In this document: in pieces, positions 1 to 23,122 of the stretch
Numbering within the stretch: the first letter of the stretch is position 1
Layout of the letters: every line of letters starts with the position of its first letter
From: Eleginops maclovinus
Taxonomy: Eukaryota > Chordata > Actinopteri > Perciformes > Eleginopidae
NCBI RefSeq assembly: GCF_036324505.1
Contig: NC_086350.1
Coordinates: 16,923,532-16,987,531 of the forward strand
Direction of reading: 5' to 3'
DNA: 64,000 nucleotides
Translations under genes and position numbers: made by a program
Notes under the pieces: generated by a model
Told to the model about the DNA's origin: nothing
Databases searched by the model: none
The model's input: the letters and a program-made list of their open reading frames with translations, nothing else

Positions 1-2558
1 ACATTTCTGTCTCAACAGCAGTTACAATGGTTGGCGTGACAGTGGCAAAATAAGTTTTAGTATTATAGTATTTGTAATAGTAGCTATTTCTACTGGTGGG
101 ATGGAGTAAAAAGTTGAATTATATTTCAGGGAATACACATATCGTATCCCTACGTGTCAGTAAGATTTTTTGAGGGACGGAGTGAGTGGGTGTTAAATTA
201 GGTTTTAGACATACTCCTGCTCCGTCTCAAGCTTTAACAGTATGACTGCTGTAATGGCGTAATGCAGAAAAGATGTTGCAACAACTAAGAGAATCTTTGC
301 CACTACAGGCATTTCAGCCCACTCACTTCAGAACTGTAATGTTAGCATAACTACTTTGGCTATGATTGTTTAATGTTGTAGTGTTCAGTATTATGCATTT
401 GGATGGTGTTCAATTGATGTATGGTGTACATCAGAGCCAGGATTGAATTGTTTAACATGCATTCTAAAGCAAATTAAGAAACAAGATTTAATATATGTGT
501 ATTTTTTGGGAGAATGCATTCATTGTTGGATACTCTTTCAACTCTAGTCCAGTAGCAAGTGATCCTAATCTTTGAAATAAGGTTAACTAAAGTGTGCATC
601 TTTTTTAAACTTTTATATCTATTTTTATTTGGTCTAGGTGTAATTATTGCTTCCAGAGTCTAGATTGCATCAAGTTTTCATACATCTGTCCAATTGTCTT
701 TGAGAAGGCAAAATGTATGTTGACATTTGCTCAACATCTGCTATTAAGCCTGGGCACTAACACTGCAGACTTTTCAGTCCACATTGCCTTCAGAATGAGC
801 CTCACCACCCACTTTCTTGAGTTAGACCTACATTGTTGTAATAATTGTCCCCAGATAAAAAAAAACACGTGGTTTGACTGAAGCATGAAGACGTCGCCAC
901 AGGCTATTCATGTGATAGCGTGGGACATCAAACATTTTTGCGTGAGGAGCTCTCATCTCAAATGTTACCACCATTTCCCACTGTGTCTCACCGTCCTGTG
1001 AGTCAGTCCTGACTTTTGTGTTGGTCGCGTCCCCGCATTAACCTTTAAGTGCATTTCCATTTGAATAAAGTTCAAATTATTTAAAGATGTGGTGGCCACC
1101 CAGCAGTGTCGACTAAAAGAAAGAGCTAGGGAAATTTCAACCATAGCTTTGTAACCTCGTTATTTGAGCAATGTCTGTAGTATTGTTGATCCGTGGAACC
1201 TTGTGGTATGTTTTGAAAATCATTTTTGTGAAAGTCTAGTGCATCAGCAGATTTTTCTCCAGGTTTGTCACATTCATTCATGCTGAACATCGCAGAGCCT
1301 GGCTGAAGCAATGCGTTCCCTTCTGGGTGTTGTCAATTCCCTTTATTCATTTAAGCAATGCACAGTCTGATAGTTTCCATTTATCTCAGTGCTGGCTTTT
1401 GGACATTTCTTGAATAAGGTTTATGAAAGTTGACCCCTGTGGCCTTTCCCCAATTGCTTGAATGAGTTTAAAACTTAGAGGACTGCAAAAACAAGAATTG
1501 CTCTCAGTAAGAAATGTGTTTGTCTGTTTGTATGTGGCTAGATCACATAGAAAAGGCTTGTTTGACTCCTTCACTTTCAGTTGCTTGTAAATTACAATGA
1601 CTGAAAATGACGAAAAGCGTGTCCTAAACCTGTACCAAAACACCGCTCTCTAAAGCTCACCTTGTCATATACCCAGTGAGATAATAATCAGTGTGATGAT
1701 TATATGCACATGATTCACAGATTTCAATGTATAAATAATGTTGACTTCAATGTCTGCCACTTGATTCTTACTGCATTGGCAGAAAACATGCTGTATTGTG
1801 ATTAATATTGTATGATATATGAAACAGATGGCAATATCACGAGCACTAGTCAGTCGCTTGGTTGGTGGTCGCGCCACTTTGGTTTAGTTGGAATAATCTC
1901 AACAACTATCAGATATTGTACACATAGGCATGGTCCCCAGAAGTCGAAATCTAATTAGTTTTGGTGATTCCCTGACTTTTCAGAGTCTTTGAATTTAATG
2001 GAAGGATTAGAATATTGTTTGGATAATCATGGTATCTAGAGAATTAATCCAGCAGACTTTGGTGTTCCCCTCAATCTTGGAACAGCCATTATTTTTGGGT
2101 TAAGTGGTGTAGCCTGTTGAAATTCCAGGGCCAAGACTTTCTCTTTCCTGTGCCCCTCACTGTTCTAATCAGCCAGAGTCAATGATGTCCAAGCCCAAAT
2201 TGTTTTACAATTGGCCAGTTTATAATCTAATTTAAACCAGAAAAAAACTAACTGTCTTGGCAACACTTGTCAGACCATTAAGACCTCTTCAAAATCTTGT
2301 TCTGTTGCCTAGATATTCTGCAGATATACGTAGATATATTGTTATTGAGGGAATTGATCACCCTACTGCACTAACAAATAAAGTGTGTCTTTTTTCATGT
2401 GGACACGTGTATATCTAATACTTTGCACATCTTCTACTGTATGTACAACAGAATGTGTGGCTTTCTTTATCACTGTATATATCCTGCAACATGTCTACTA
2501 TTCTGCTTGGATCTCTGTAACTAAGTTGGCGTTTTAATGACTGTGAATGTTTCCGTAG
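1..2558 (+). other. pdhx intron sequence, no exon seen
   Basis: AT-rich noncoding sequence presumed to be pdhx intron. None of the preceding protein X peptides is visible in any frame. It contains a degenerate interspersed-repeat fragment at 1871-1985. Confidence 0.6.
1871..1985. repeat. teleost interspersed repeat fragment (copy A)
   Basis: Contains aatctcaacaactatcaga, catggtccccag and ttggtgattccctgactttt. These are shared in order with the copies at 9238-9425 and 32171-32537, or with the family as I remember it from percomorph fish. Probably a fragment of a non-LTR element; the class is not certain. Confidence 0.5.
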
Positions 2559-2623
2559 GCTCTGGCCCAGAAGGCTCGAGATGGGAAACTTCTTCCTGAA
2601 GAGTACCAGGGAGGCTCGTTCAG
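2559..2623 (+). CDS. pdhx: pdhx penultimate coding exon
   Basis: A 65-bp exon between acceptor ttccgtag and donor gtaaac. It starts in phase 0 and encodes [20 protein letters not shown] followed by F and the first two bases of a Ser codon. Confidence 0.92.
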
Positions 2624-3777
2624 GTAAACACACACATCATCTCCTGGCTTTAAAAAGAAACTTATGAAAGGTCACAAAATTAAAGAAATCTTAATATTTT
2701 CCAGTCACTCCTCTGCATTACGTGGTATTACTCTGTCAAATTTCTCAATGCAATAAACCACTTTTTCATCTCTAACCCCTTAATACTATTTCACAATTTC
2801 CTCTGTAGCTCGGCGGTAAGATAGCCATCATAAATTTCCGCTATTATGACATATGACTTGAATCCGGTTCCACAGATAGTTCATACATTATTTATATTCC
2901 ACATTAAATGCAGGGCCTCAACTGAATGTGGTCCTGGGCAAAGAATACCATTAGTAACTGTGCCATCAATTGCAGAAAAGTGGAAATGGAGGCTTTACAA
3001 CTCATTAGAATTAATGGTGTCATTTAGACATAAATGGGGTTTCTGTGTCAGGCAGGAGCGATGAATTCCTGTAGACAGGCAGCCCTCTTTGTTCTCCTGA
3101 GGAAATATGTGTACGCCGTTCCTCTATTCGTTTTTCTATCCCCCTGAGCTACAATTCTCATTAAGGCAAACAGCAAACTGCCCTGGGGTCAGTCTTGCTC
3201 ACCATCAACAGCACAGGGAGAGACGTTGAGCCCTGCGCTGCTGCAATAATCTTTACTGATCTGTGTTCTACTTTGTAAAGTAAGATGGTCACAGCTGATT
3301 ATATTTATAAACCTTATTCTCCTATCTTTTGTAATTTTGTATTCACTCACTTCAAGAGGTAATTGAATAGCTTTTTGAATTAGACAGATGTTTTTAAAAG
3401 CCCCAATATAGCTGCTTGATTTTAATGCATTTTCTCCCCTGCTGATCTTGACTAATGATGTAACATGTTTGCTGTGTCTTCCCTCTTCCCATCCCTCCCT
3501 TCTTATTTCTCTCCCTATCAGTATATCTAACCTGGGGATGTTCGGTATCAGTGGCTTCAGCGCCGTGATCAACCCTCCTCAGGCGTGTATCCTTGCCATC
3601 GGTACCTCCAGGTCCGAGCTGCGGTTGTGCGAGGATGACCAGACCCTGCGCACTCAGCAGCTGATGACAGTCACACTGTCCAGTGACGGGCGAATGGTGG
3701 ATGACGAATTAGCCTCACGGTTTCTCGATAAATTCCGTAGCAACCTAGAAAAACCACAACGCATGGCCCTAGCCTGA
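2559..3777 (+). CDS. pdhx: pdhx, 3' part: E3-binding protein of the pyruvate dehydrogenase complex (last two exons)
   Basis: This is the C-terminal part of the E3-binding protein (protein X), a non-catalytic mitochondrial matrix subunit that tethers dihydrolipoamide dehydrogenase to the pyruvate dehydrogenase core. Two exons, 2559-2623 and 3522-3777, join in frame (AG|T, Ser) and encode 106 residues of the E2-like inner-core domain. Visible family blocks are [41 protein letters not shown] and [13 protein letters not shown]. The E2 acyltransferase motif DHRxxDG reads DGRMVDDE here, so the catalytic His is missing; this separates protein X from the true acetyltransferase DLAT. The stop is TGA at 3775-3777. 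Earlier exons lie upstream of the window, since I see no family peptide in 1-2558. cd44 follows on the same strand, as in human. Identification is firm; the gene is partial only because of the window edge. Confidence 0.94.
2624..3521 (+). other. pdhx last intron
   Basis: An 898-bp intron with gtaaac donor and cag acceptor. I see nothing else recognisable in it. Confidence 0.85.
3522..3777 (+). CDS. pdhx: pdhx terminal coding exon
   Basis: The acceptor is ctccctatcag. The exon completes the split Ser codon, reads [19 protein letters not shown] onward, and ends with MALA and TGA at 3775-3777. The strong match to the protein X C terminus fixes the frame. Confidence 0.94.
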
Positions 3778-4634
<857 letters not shown>

Positions 4635-7600
4635 ATACTATTTAATTAGAATCTAAAGGCACTACAAAGTAATTATTTTGCAGAAGCCAATTAGGATAAT
4701 TAGCTTGGCTTAGTAAACAGGTCAGTCTCTGTTGGCAGATGTTTATCTTTGCTGTAAGCGGGCAGAACAGCTGTTTACATGGTTCACCGCAAAACACGGG
4801 TGGGCAGAGTTTATCCTAGATATACATAAGCAGGTTCAGTTTGTTTTTTTTCTTTAAATGAAGGTAAAAGCTGCTGTAAAAGGGAACGTTTTTATACCTG
4901 ACTTTATAACGTGTCTGGTTATCACACCACATACAAATGAAGCAAGATAATGCAGTTTGACGAGGATAAGCCCTTGCTCTGGGACGAACCAGGAGCTCAC
5001 CTGGTAAAGTGGGCGACCCATCTTTGCTATTACATGTATGCTGTAGTTTTCACATTGAACAACTCTGGAAAAAGGCAGTGTACATATGGATGGGAATGAA
5101 GGGAGGGGGGCAATTGGCAGAGGCTAGCTGTTTTCTACAGTGTGCCGAGACACACACACAACTTCCACAGTGCTAGTTACCTAGGATATGGAAGGTACAC
5201 TCAATTAAAAAGTGAAGGGAGACCAAAACACAGATCCCTTTAACATTTAAACCTCAGTCATCTCAATGCACTTTATCATCAGTGATCTAATGTGTTTAAT
5301 CGCGAATGCTTTGAATTCTTTACACATCTTTTAGTTTTTAACTCACACCATATTCCATCATCTACGCGGAGCCACGCTAACCTTTTCCTTCCAGCTATCT
5401 CCTTCTTATTGAATATGAATGTGTTATTACGTGATGAGACATGCTCAAAATCCAACCGCTGCATCGGGCAAATGTTCATCTATGTGCACAACTTCACCAG
5501 CTGCTGGGGTGAGATACAGTAGCTTACCACTGATCGACGTGATATCGGGTCAAATAAAGAAATTGAAACAGCAGCGAGAGAGGGCAAGACCAATATGAAC
5601 ACTGCCATCAGAGAAACGTGAAAAATCCACATGCTTTAAGAAGTGCTTAGAGGAAATTGAGGATTTGTTACCCCCAGTAACAAACTGACAGGAAAAATCA
5701 TAGCTAATGATAACCACGTGTAATTCTCTTTTAGAAAGCTAATTATTTGTCTCATGGTCTTGTGCTACCAAACCCCCTGTAGCATGATAAGATGTTTGGT
5801 TTGAACAAGGCTTCCTTGTGTCATTGGTATGCATTATCCTTCAAGCACAATATTTCTTATGAATTAGACCATTCTTGTCAGTTCTTATATGCCCCCCTGC
5901 TCTGTTTCTCAAGATTGGGAAATGAAGTTTCATTATTAGTTCCGCCTGCTTTATACCAATTTGCTATCAGCTTGTCAGCTTCCAGGATAGAGCAGTTGAA
6001 CAATGCTATTCTAAATATTAGCTCTGTGAATGCTGCAAAACAGATTCAGACATTTTCTTGGCTTTCCTGTCATAGTCAGACATGTACTTCTCTGACTTCA
6101 GCCTGCCAATCTGTTACCCAGCAATCTTGTTATGTGAAACAGCTGGATAAGCGAGCCACCAGACAGAATGAATCAGATTGCTTCCCGCCAAGGTTTTCAT
6201 GAACTGTGCGCGAGGGGTTGAAGATATTGTGGGGGCTTGCGCCAGCGTGTAGGTCAGACTCATGGACACACAGCATGCGTTCAGAGAGATAGAGGCAGTT
6301 GCTATGGAGACCACAGTGAGAAAGTCTGCATTTCTGTTGTGCTGACATTTGGATGTCCTTCAGATCAGTCATCGGATGAGTGTATTGGTCCAAATATCAG
6401 AAGTGGTCAGAATTCCATGTTTGAAAGGCTTTGACTGCACAAACAATGACAGGCTTGAAAATAACACAGGCTGGGGGGGGCGGGGGGGATAATGTGGCTC
6501 TCATCCACATTATCTCACGCTCAAGTTTGTTCAACCATTGTTGACAGGATTTCCTCTGGTCTCCCCATTTTCCCTCCCAGCACTGCTCTATTCAGTCATT
6601 TTTGAAGCCCCTCACCGTTTAATGCACTTCCACTTCCTCTTTCTGTGTAACATTACTACATTTAGACTTGTTCGTCATGTCTTTAAAAAAAACAGTTGTA
6701 ACACTCAACACTATGCATCCTGAGTTCCCTGAAAGGAAGCAGATGTAAATTACCCAGAAATTAGTTGCATCTGCAAACACTTCACCTGTGAGATCTCTGA
6801 TGCTGAACCTCACTGTGCTGACTGACAGTCCAATCCAGATTGGGGTAGTCACAAGACTTTCAAGATAGCTATGCAGTACTTTGTGACACTCACTGTCTAA
6901 ACACACCCACTCTGCTGTCCCAGCACCCAAACACAAGCTAGGCCCTTGCTTTGTTGTTTTTGTACAAAGCCGAGCTTTTTGAAGCAGTCCACTCATGGTA
7001 CCATGACGCCAGGACAGCTCATTCAGCCTGGGATGACACTGGGGTGAGGCAGAGCTCATCTGTCTGCCAAAGATAGACAACAAGTACACACCCCAACCTC
7101 ATTCAGCTCACAAGAGACCTCCAGCATTGGAGTAAACATAGATATAATTCTGATTGAAAGTAGTAACAGGAAGCTGTCAAAAACATTGATCTCATACTGT
7201 AAATACTTAACACTTAACATGTTGTTCTACTTTGGTTGATCATAGAAACATTTGTGGAAACAAAATCACCAGCTGATATTTTAAATCAGCAGCAAACCAC
7301 ATCTGTGCAAACTCTCATATTCACTCGATTCGAATGATTGAGTTCATGTCTCTGCTCTGTACTTATATGGACATCTTGCAAACTCTTCTAGTCGCAAACC
7401 AGTGACTGCGCTGGTGGAGGGAAAAAGGGACGTTAGCTAATAGGAATGCTGAGGAGGAGTCATTCGTCAGCCATTACCAGTATATCCAACCACAAGAGCT
7501 TCTGGAGAGAGCGTATGTGGGTTTCCTCACTGAAAAGCTATCATGGAAAAAAAGTTTTCGGAGCTGGATGTGTATGAGTTGACTCAGCAGTCTGATATTT

Positions 7601-9237
7601 TATTTAGGCCTCATTCATTCCCAGTTTGCAGCTGTTTGCCTTCTGTTCTGTTTTTTTGTTTTGTTTTTTGTGGTGCTGCAAAAGCAAGGATAACCAGATA
7701 GTAACCTTGACACCTTGCTCAGATTTTTGGTTACAAATAGGCTTTAACCATCTTGGCTTTTTCTTTAAATGTTCTATTAAAGTCATTTCACACATGAATG
7801 AAACATCTGACCGTTAAACATGAGGAATTCAACAAAGGTGACCAAGTTTATTTTACTTCTATAGACTGACAATGATCAGGAGGTGTGTGCATTCCTCCGT
7901 GCTCAAATGTTGATGGTAATTCCACTTTTATTCAGTTTTGCCTACATGGGATAATGTGTGTGTTTGGCTGTTTGAAAAGAGATTTATCAATCACAGTCCC
8001 TGTTACACATTCACCCAAATATGAATTTAAGGAGTATTTGCAGTTTGTCTGAATGTTGTTTCTCCAGAGAGAGAAACTGGGACAGAGCTTGAAATGAGAG
8101 GGAAACAAAACGAAGGCTGGATAATCATTCGTCATTCGTAGTTGCTTTCTCTGGCACTCTTTTTCATTATCCTATCCTTGACAGAAATGCACTTATACTG
8201 TTTAATTGTTTAGTTATCAACTGTATGTTATCAGTTCGGAATTTAATCAAGTTTGATTTAGACACTGGTCTTCATATCATAGACCATACAGCCAAACACA
8301 GGGGGAAATCAATGACTTTGACAAGAAAAAAACTAAACTGTAACCTAAATATACACTAGTTACAATCTACATTGGGTTTCCTATACTGTATGTAGATGCT
8401 TGTTACAGAACTTCCTGTTTTGCACTGTAAACAAGTTTTACTATGGCAACAGCTAAACAGGAAGGGACTTGAATGTCTTGGGTTGGAAGTGTAAATCTCT
8501 CTCATACTCATTTCTCTTTTTGACCTTTATTACTTGTGTGTATCCATTGAAGGTGGGTGTCATAAAATGTAAATAAGATAAGAATTACTGTACTGTATGT
8601 AATGCATCTGAACCTTTTCGTGAAATCATAGCAGTCTTTGAGTTTACCCAAAGACAGACCTCTGTGTTTTTTTATAGCCTTATCTTGCTCATCTAATTAA
8701 TAATATAATACAAATAATAATAGATTATTAATCTACAATCTACAATCTTGTTCCCAAACTACATTAGCTGTTTGAGAAGACTAAGGTAAGTCAAGGGGTC
8801 ATTACTGATCTCTGTGAAGTACATTGTTTGTTCATCTTCAGTATTGTTCCGCAATTATTCCACTAGTCCCTTGTTCCTGCATGTGTCAGTATTAGCTGTG
8901 TAATGGTGTTTGTGTTATGGGTTTCAATTGCAGCCTTTGCATTCAGGGGTATATCATGCTGGTGATTTGATTCAAGGGATGTTTGTCTGTTGGTCACTTG
9001 ATTGGTCCACCACCTTGCTCAGGAACTCGAACATTAAAGGTTCCCAGGTATTGTATTAAAAAGTCAGTGTTGATGGTTAATAAAGTCCATTGAATTAAAA
9101 AGTTTGTATAACTATGTTGTCCTTCCCAATCCATTTTAGGTTTCAGTAACAGGTTGAATGCAAAACTGTTCACTACAAGATACTTCACTCAATAGTGAGC
9201 CTCTTTTTTTAACCTTGGCTATACAGTATTACCCCTT

Positions 9238-9425
9238 TACTTTCTCATTAGTGCCACCATGAAATTGACATTTTTGGTTTTGAGTTAAATAACAACAACT
9301 TATAGATGGTTTACCTCAGACCAGCTTGAAAGGTTGCCATTGTGAACATGATAGTATTTTGACTTTAGCATTTAGCTCAATGTATTACTGTGCCAAAATA
9401 GTCTGGCTGTAGACTCTTACTCTGG
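9238..9425. repeat. teleost interspersed repeat fragment (copy B)
   Basis: Shows gtgccaccatgaaattgaca and, after an internal loss, gactttagcatttagctcaa and ctggctgtagactcttac. This matches the remembered order of the family seen at 32171-32537. Degenerate; strand and class uncertain. Confidence 0.5.
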
Positions 9426-9635
9426 TACATTTACATGTCCTGTGTTTCACACTTCAGGCATGTATCCGGTAAAGAAGCATATCTGCCTTTAAGTAGGTAT
9501 CTAGTATAATCTTTGTTAATGATTTTTTTTGTTTTATCCATTACACTTTATTTTCCGATTCTTCCCATCTTAATAGGTTAAATGAGTTTGAAATGCTGTA
9601 ATTGTGCCGTAAACTGTTGAGTGTAATAATAACTG

Positions 9636-9668
<33 letters not shown>

Positions 9669-10147
9669 AGCATTTGTTTTCATCAATATTTTGGACCAAT
9701 AAAAATTTGGAGAATGAAGTGTTTCACTTTGAAATGGACCTGACCTCTTTCGAACTGTAGCACAGGATCACGCTGAGACATACAGCAATAGAGAAAGACA
9801 AGAGAGACAAGAAAATCAGATGAATTGAAAATGGAGTGAGGACTGAACAAAAGACCAGATGGGCTCAGAAACTGTTGCTGTTAGGAACATGAAAAGAGGA
9901 AGAGGTGGGGTGGGGGAAGGGGAGGGGGGAATACAGGGAAGGAGGGAGACAGAGGGAGAGATCAGCTTCTTCTTTACCATTAATACACGTAGAAGCAGGA
10001 AGAGGAAACTGTGTGAGGTGGGGCGAGAGGGAAGGTGGGGCGAGTGTGGGAGAGGCAGATGGGTGTGTGCTCACATGAACCACTCGTGCCCTTCTGTGTG
10101 TGTGGTTGTCTCTTTCAGGCAGAGAATAGAAAAGTTGGGGCAAAGTC

Positions 10148-10154
10148 TGAGTCA
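10148..10154. promoter_or_regulatory. AP-1 consensus TGAGTCA upstream of cd44
   Basis: A perfect TGAGTCA lies about 230 bp before the cd44 start codon, just ahead of a pyrimidine-rich stretch likely to be promoter or 5' UTR. AP-1 control of mammalian CD44 is established; that this site acts here is inference. Confidence 0.4.
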
Positions 10155-10381
10155 GCTCCAGCAACTACCAGACACTCACAGCAACTCCCTCCAGTGACAG
10201 ACTTCTTCTCTCTCCTTTTTTTTTTTTTGTACTGCTCTCTCACTCAGTCATTCACTCTCTCCCTTTTTCACACACACACCACCATTCACTTCTGGCAGAG
10301 GGAAGACAGGACCACAGGAGAACTGTTACACACCTTTACTCCCAGTTATTCACATAGCCATCGCCAGACGCTTTTCCCAGG

Positions 10382-20839
<10,458 letters not shown>

Positions 20840-21620
20840 GAGAGTGTAGAAGCAGACAGGGAAGACTAGGTGAGGATAGGGAGGGAAAGTGAGGAGATGG
20901 ACGGGATATTGGAGGGGAGGGGGGGGGGCTTCAAACACTGGGGTTGAAACTGCTTTGGTGGCCAGCACTGGATGGACACTGAGAAATGGTGTCTGATATT
21001 TAGAAATATGGTACAATGAATGTGCAGCATTTTGTGTGTCTGGTGTGCCAGGTTAGTGAGGACTGAATGGCGGTTTCGGATCAACATTCATTCTGGGGTA
21101 TCATGCATTGGTGCATAGCAGGGTGTGTGAATGTGTTCTATGTCTCTGTGTTTAATGAGGGGATGGGTTTTAAAGGGAGGGGGTGGTGAGGGTTTGTGAA
21201 AAACGAATTGTTGACAAATTATTCTCTTTTTTATGGAATTGGTTGTTCCTAAATGATATGGCCTTTAGCCTTAATGGGAAATGGAAGTTGATCATTTTGT
21301 TTGAGATACTGCAAATAGCAAAAACATCATTTTGAGCAAAAAAACCTGTGGTGTTTTATTTCTTTGATTTATTTACTTATTGTTGTAACCCTGTGTATAT
21401 TTCAGCTGTGCCTGTGGACAATTTTTTTTGGGGGGGATGGGGATGTCACCACCTTAATTTATGCAGCTTTTACTCCCTGTTCCTTGCTCTCTGTATATAA
21501 AGTATACTGTATGTGTTGCCTTAGCAATAGCCACCAGTGCTTTTTGTTGTTTGGTAGAAAAGAGGCATTGTATCCCATTCAATAAAGGTTGTGTCATGTT
21601 TTGAGGATTATTTAAATAAA
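20840..21620 (+). other. cd44: cd44 3' UTR
   Basis: Follows the TGA. AATAAA at 21581-21586 and 21615-21620 are plausible poly(A) signals; a further aaaataaatg lies near 22449. A run of nine G occurs at about 20920 and of six G at 21431. Confidence 0.6.
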
Positions 21621-22936
21621 AAACAGTACCTCAGAGATAAACAATTGTCAATAGATTTTTGCAATAGTCAAAGTGGAGTGGATATTGTATGAATCAACAG
21701 GAGCATCCAAACTGTACAACAGATGCACCATGTAAGTTAATATATAATAATTTATTTGGGTTGGAAATACGATGGAGTGAAGTCCCTAGTGTTATCCTGA
21801 GGATAAGTAGAGTGATGATGATATACTGTATGCATACTATATACACAGTGTGTACATTGATTAAGGGAAAAAGAAAGAGGCAAAATAAATAACTGGATGA
21901 ATTAATCATTTTTTGAATGCAGGATACAAATTAAACCGTCACAAATTGAGTGACAGTGGCCTAGCTTTAGATGCTAAATTGCATGGCACATATGATAATG
22001 GGGGGCCCATGAGCTGTAAAACATAGCAATGTAAAGGTTCCTTCATGAGAAAGGGGCTTTGACAGCATCGTCTGTGTGCTCCTGTGGGGGAGGAATTAGA
22101 TGAATGAAGCTTGTGTGCTTGCCCATGCCTCAGTGTGACAGTCTTTGTACATTTTACACATGTAAACAAAATGCTGCAGTTTTTCTACTGACCATCTTAT
22201 CGATGCAATATTTCATTCATTTTGTCATATCGCTATTATTCCTTTTATGACTGCTAATTCTTCCTGGTTTCAGTATGAAAATGCTGCATTACATGAAACG
22301 TGTTTTTAGAAATATCTTTCTGACTTGTTTTTTTCCTGCTTTTAGTCTTTGATTTGTTTTGAAGAGAAGTAGCAAATGTACTAGTGTAGGCAGGTTTTTA
22401 AAATGAACTAAAGTTGTCGCTGTAAAGATTTGTAAAGTCATGGATAAAAATAAATGTGTATAGAAAAACATGCAGGAATGTGGTGTGTTCAGTTACTGAT
22501 TACTCTGTATGTGTGAAGACAAAAAGGAGTGAGTGAATGGCATGACACTGGGATGTGAGTGTACATTGCTGCCATATGGGAGGAAGTGAAGTTTCCATGG
22601 CACCATGGTCGTGATGTGGGAACATGTTAATGTGGGAAACAAAGACCTAGATAAAGACGGCCATTTTGATAGTTTCCCATAGAGTGTTAAACTGCATCAA
22701 GCTGTCTTCATTGACAAACTTTGAAGAGAGCACAATTATCGCTTATTTAGCATGCATTCAGAGTACAATGTGCTCAATCATTAAATACTGCTCTCAAGCT
22801 GCTCAAATGAAATGAGGCAATCACAAGGGATTCATATAGATTAAATTATTCTGATTCTGATTCTGATGATTACTCATCATTTGGTAGTGTATTTTTTGAG
22901 TTTGCATTAGATCTTTCTTTATGTGATGCAATAGAT

Positions 22937-23122
22937 ACATTACACTTGGCTGACACTTTTATCCAAAGTAACTTACCTCCTCTTCAACACTACTGGTTGG
23001 CCTTAGTGTCTTACCCAGGACATTTTTGACATGGCGACTCTTTTGTGTCGACAGTGGCTGGGGTTCGAACCACTGACCCTCTTATTGATAGATTTCCATT
23101 TAACTCCTGAGCAACTGCGGCA
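22937..23122. repeat. SINE-like teleost repeat
   Basis: Contains tggctgacacttttatccaa, agtaacttac, then ggggttcgaaccactgaccc and cctgagcaactgcggcac. This order is a very common teleost interspersed sequence in my recollection. The ggttcgaacc core resembles a tRNA B box, which suggests a tRNA-related element, degenerate here. Confidence 0.5.

Noticed and set aside
3522..3777. Assignment as dlat (catalytic E2) instead of pdhx
   Set aside because: The catalytic DHRxxDG motif is DGRMVDDE, and the neighbours match the human PDHX locus.
9635..9668. TCTG array considered as a CRISPR or regulatory repeat
   Set aside because: It is a simple tetranucleotide microsatellite; no direct repeat-spacer structure exists anywhere in the window.
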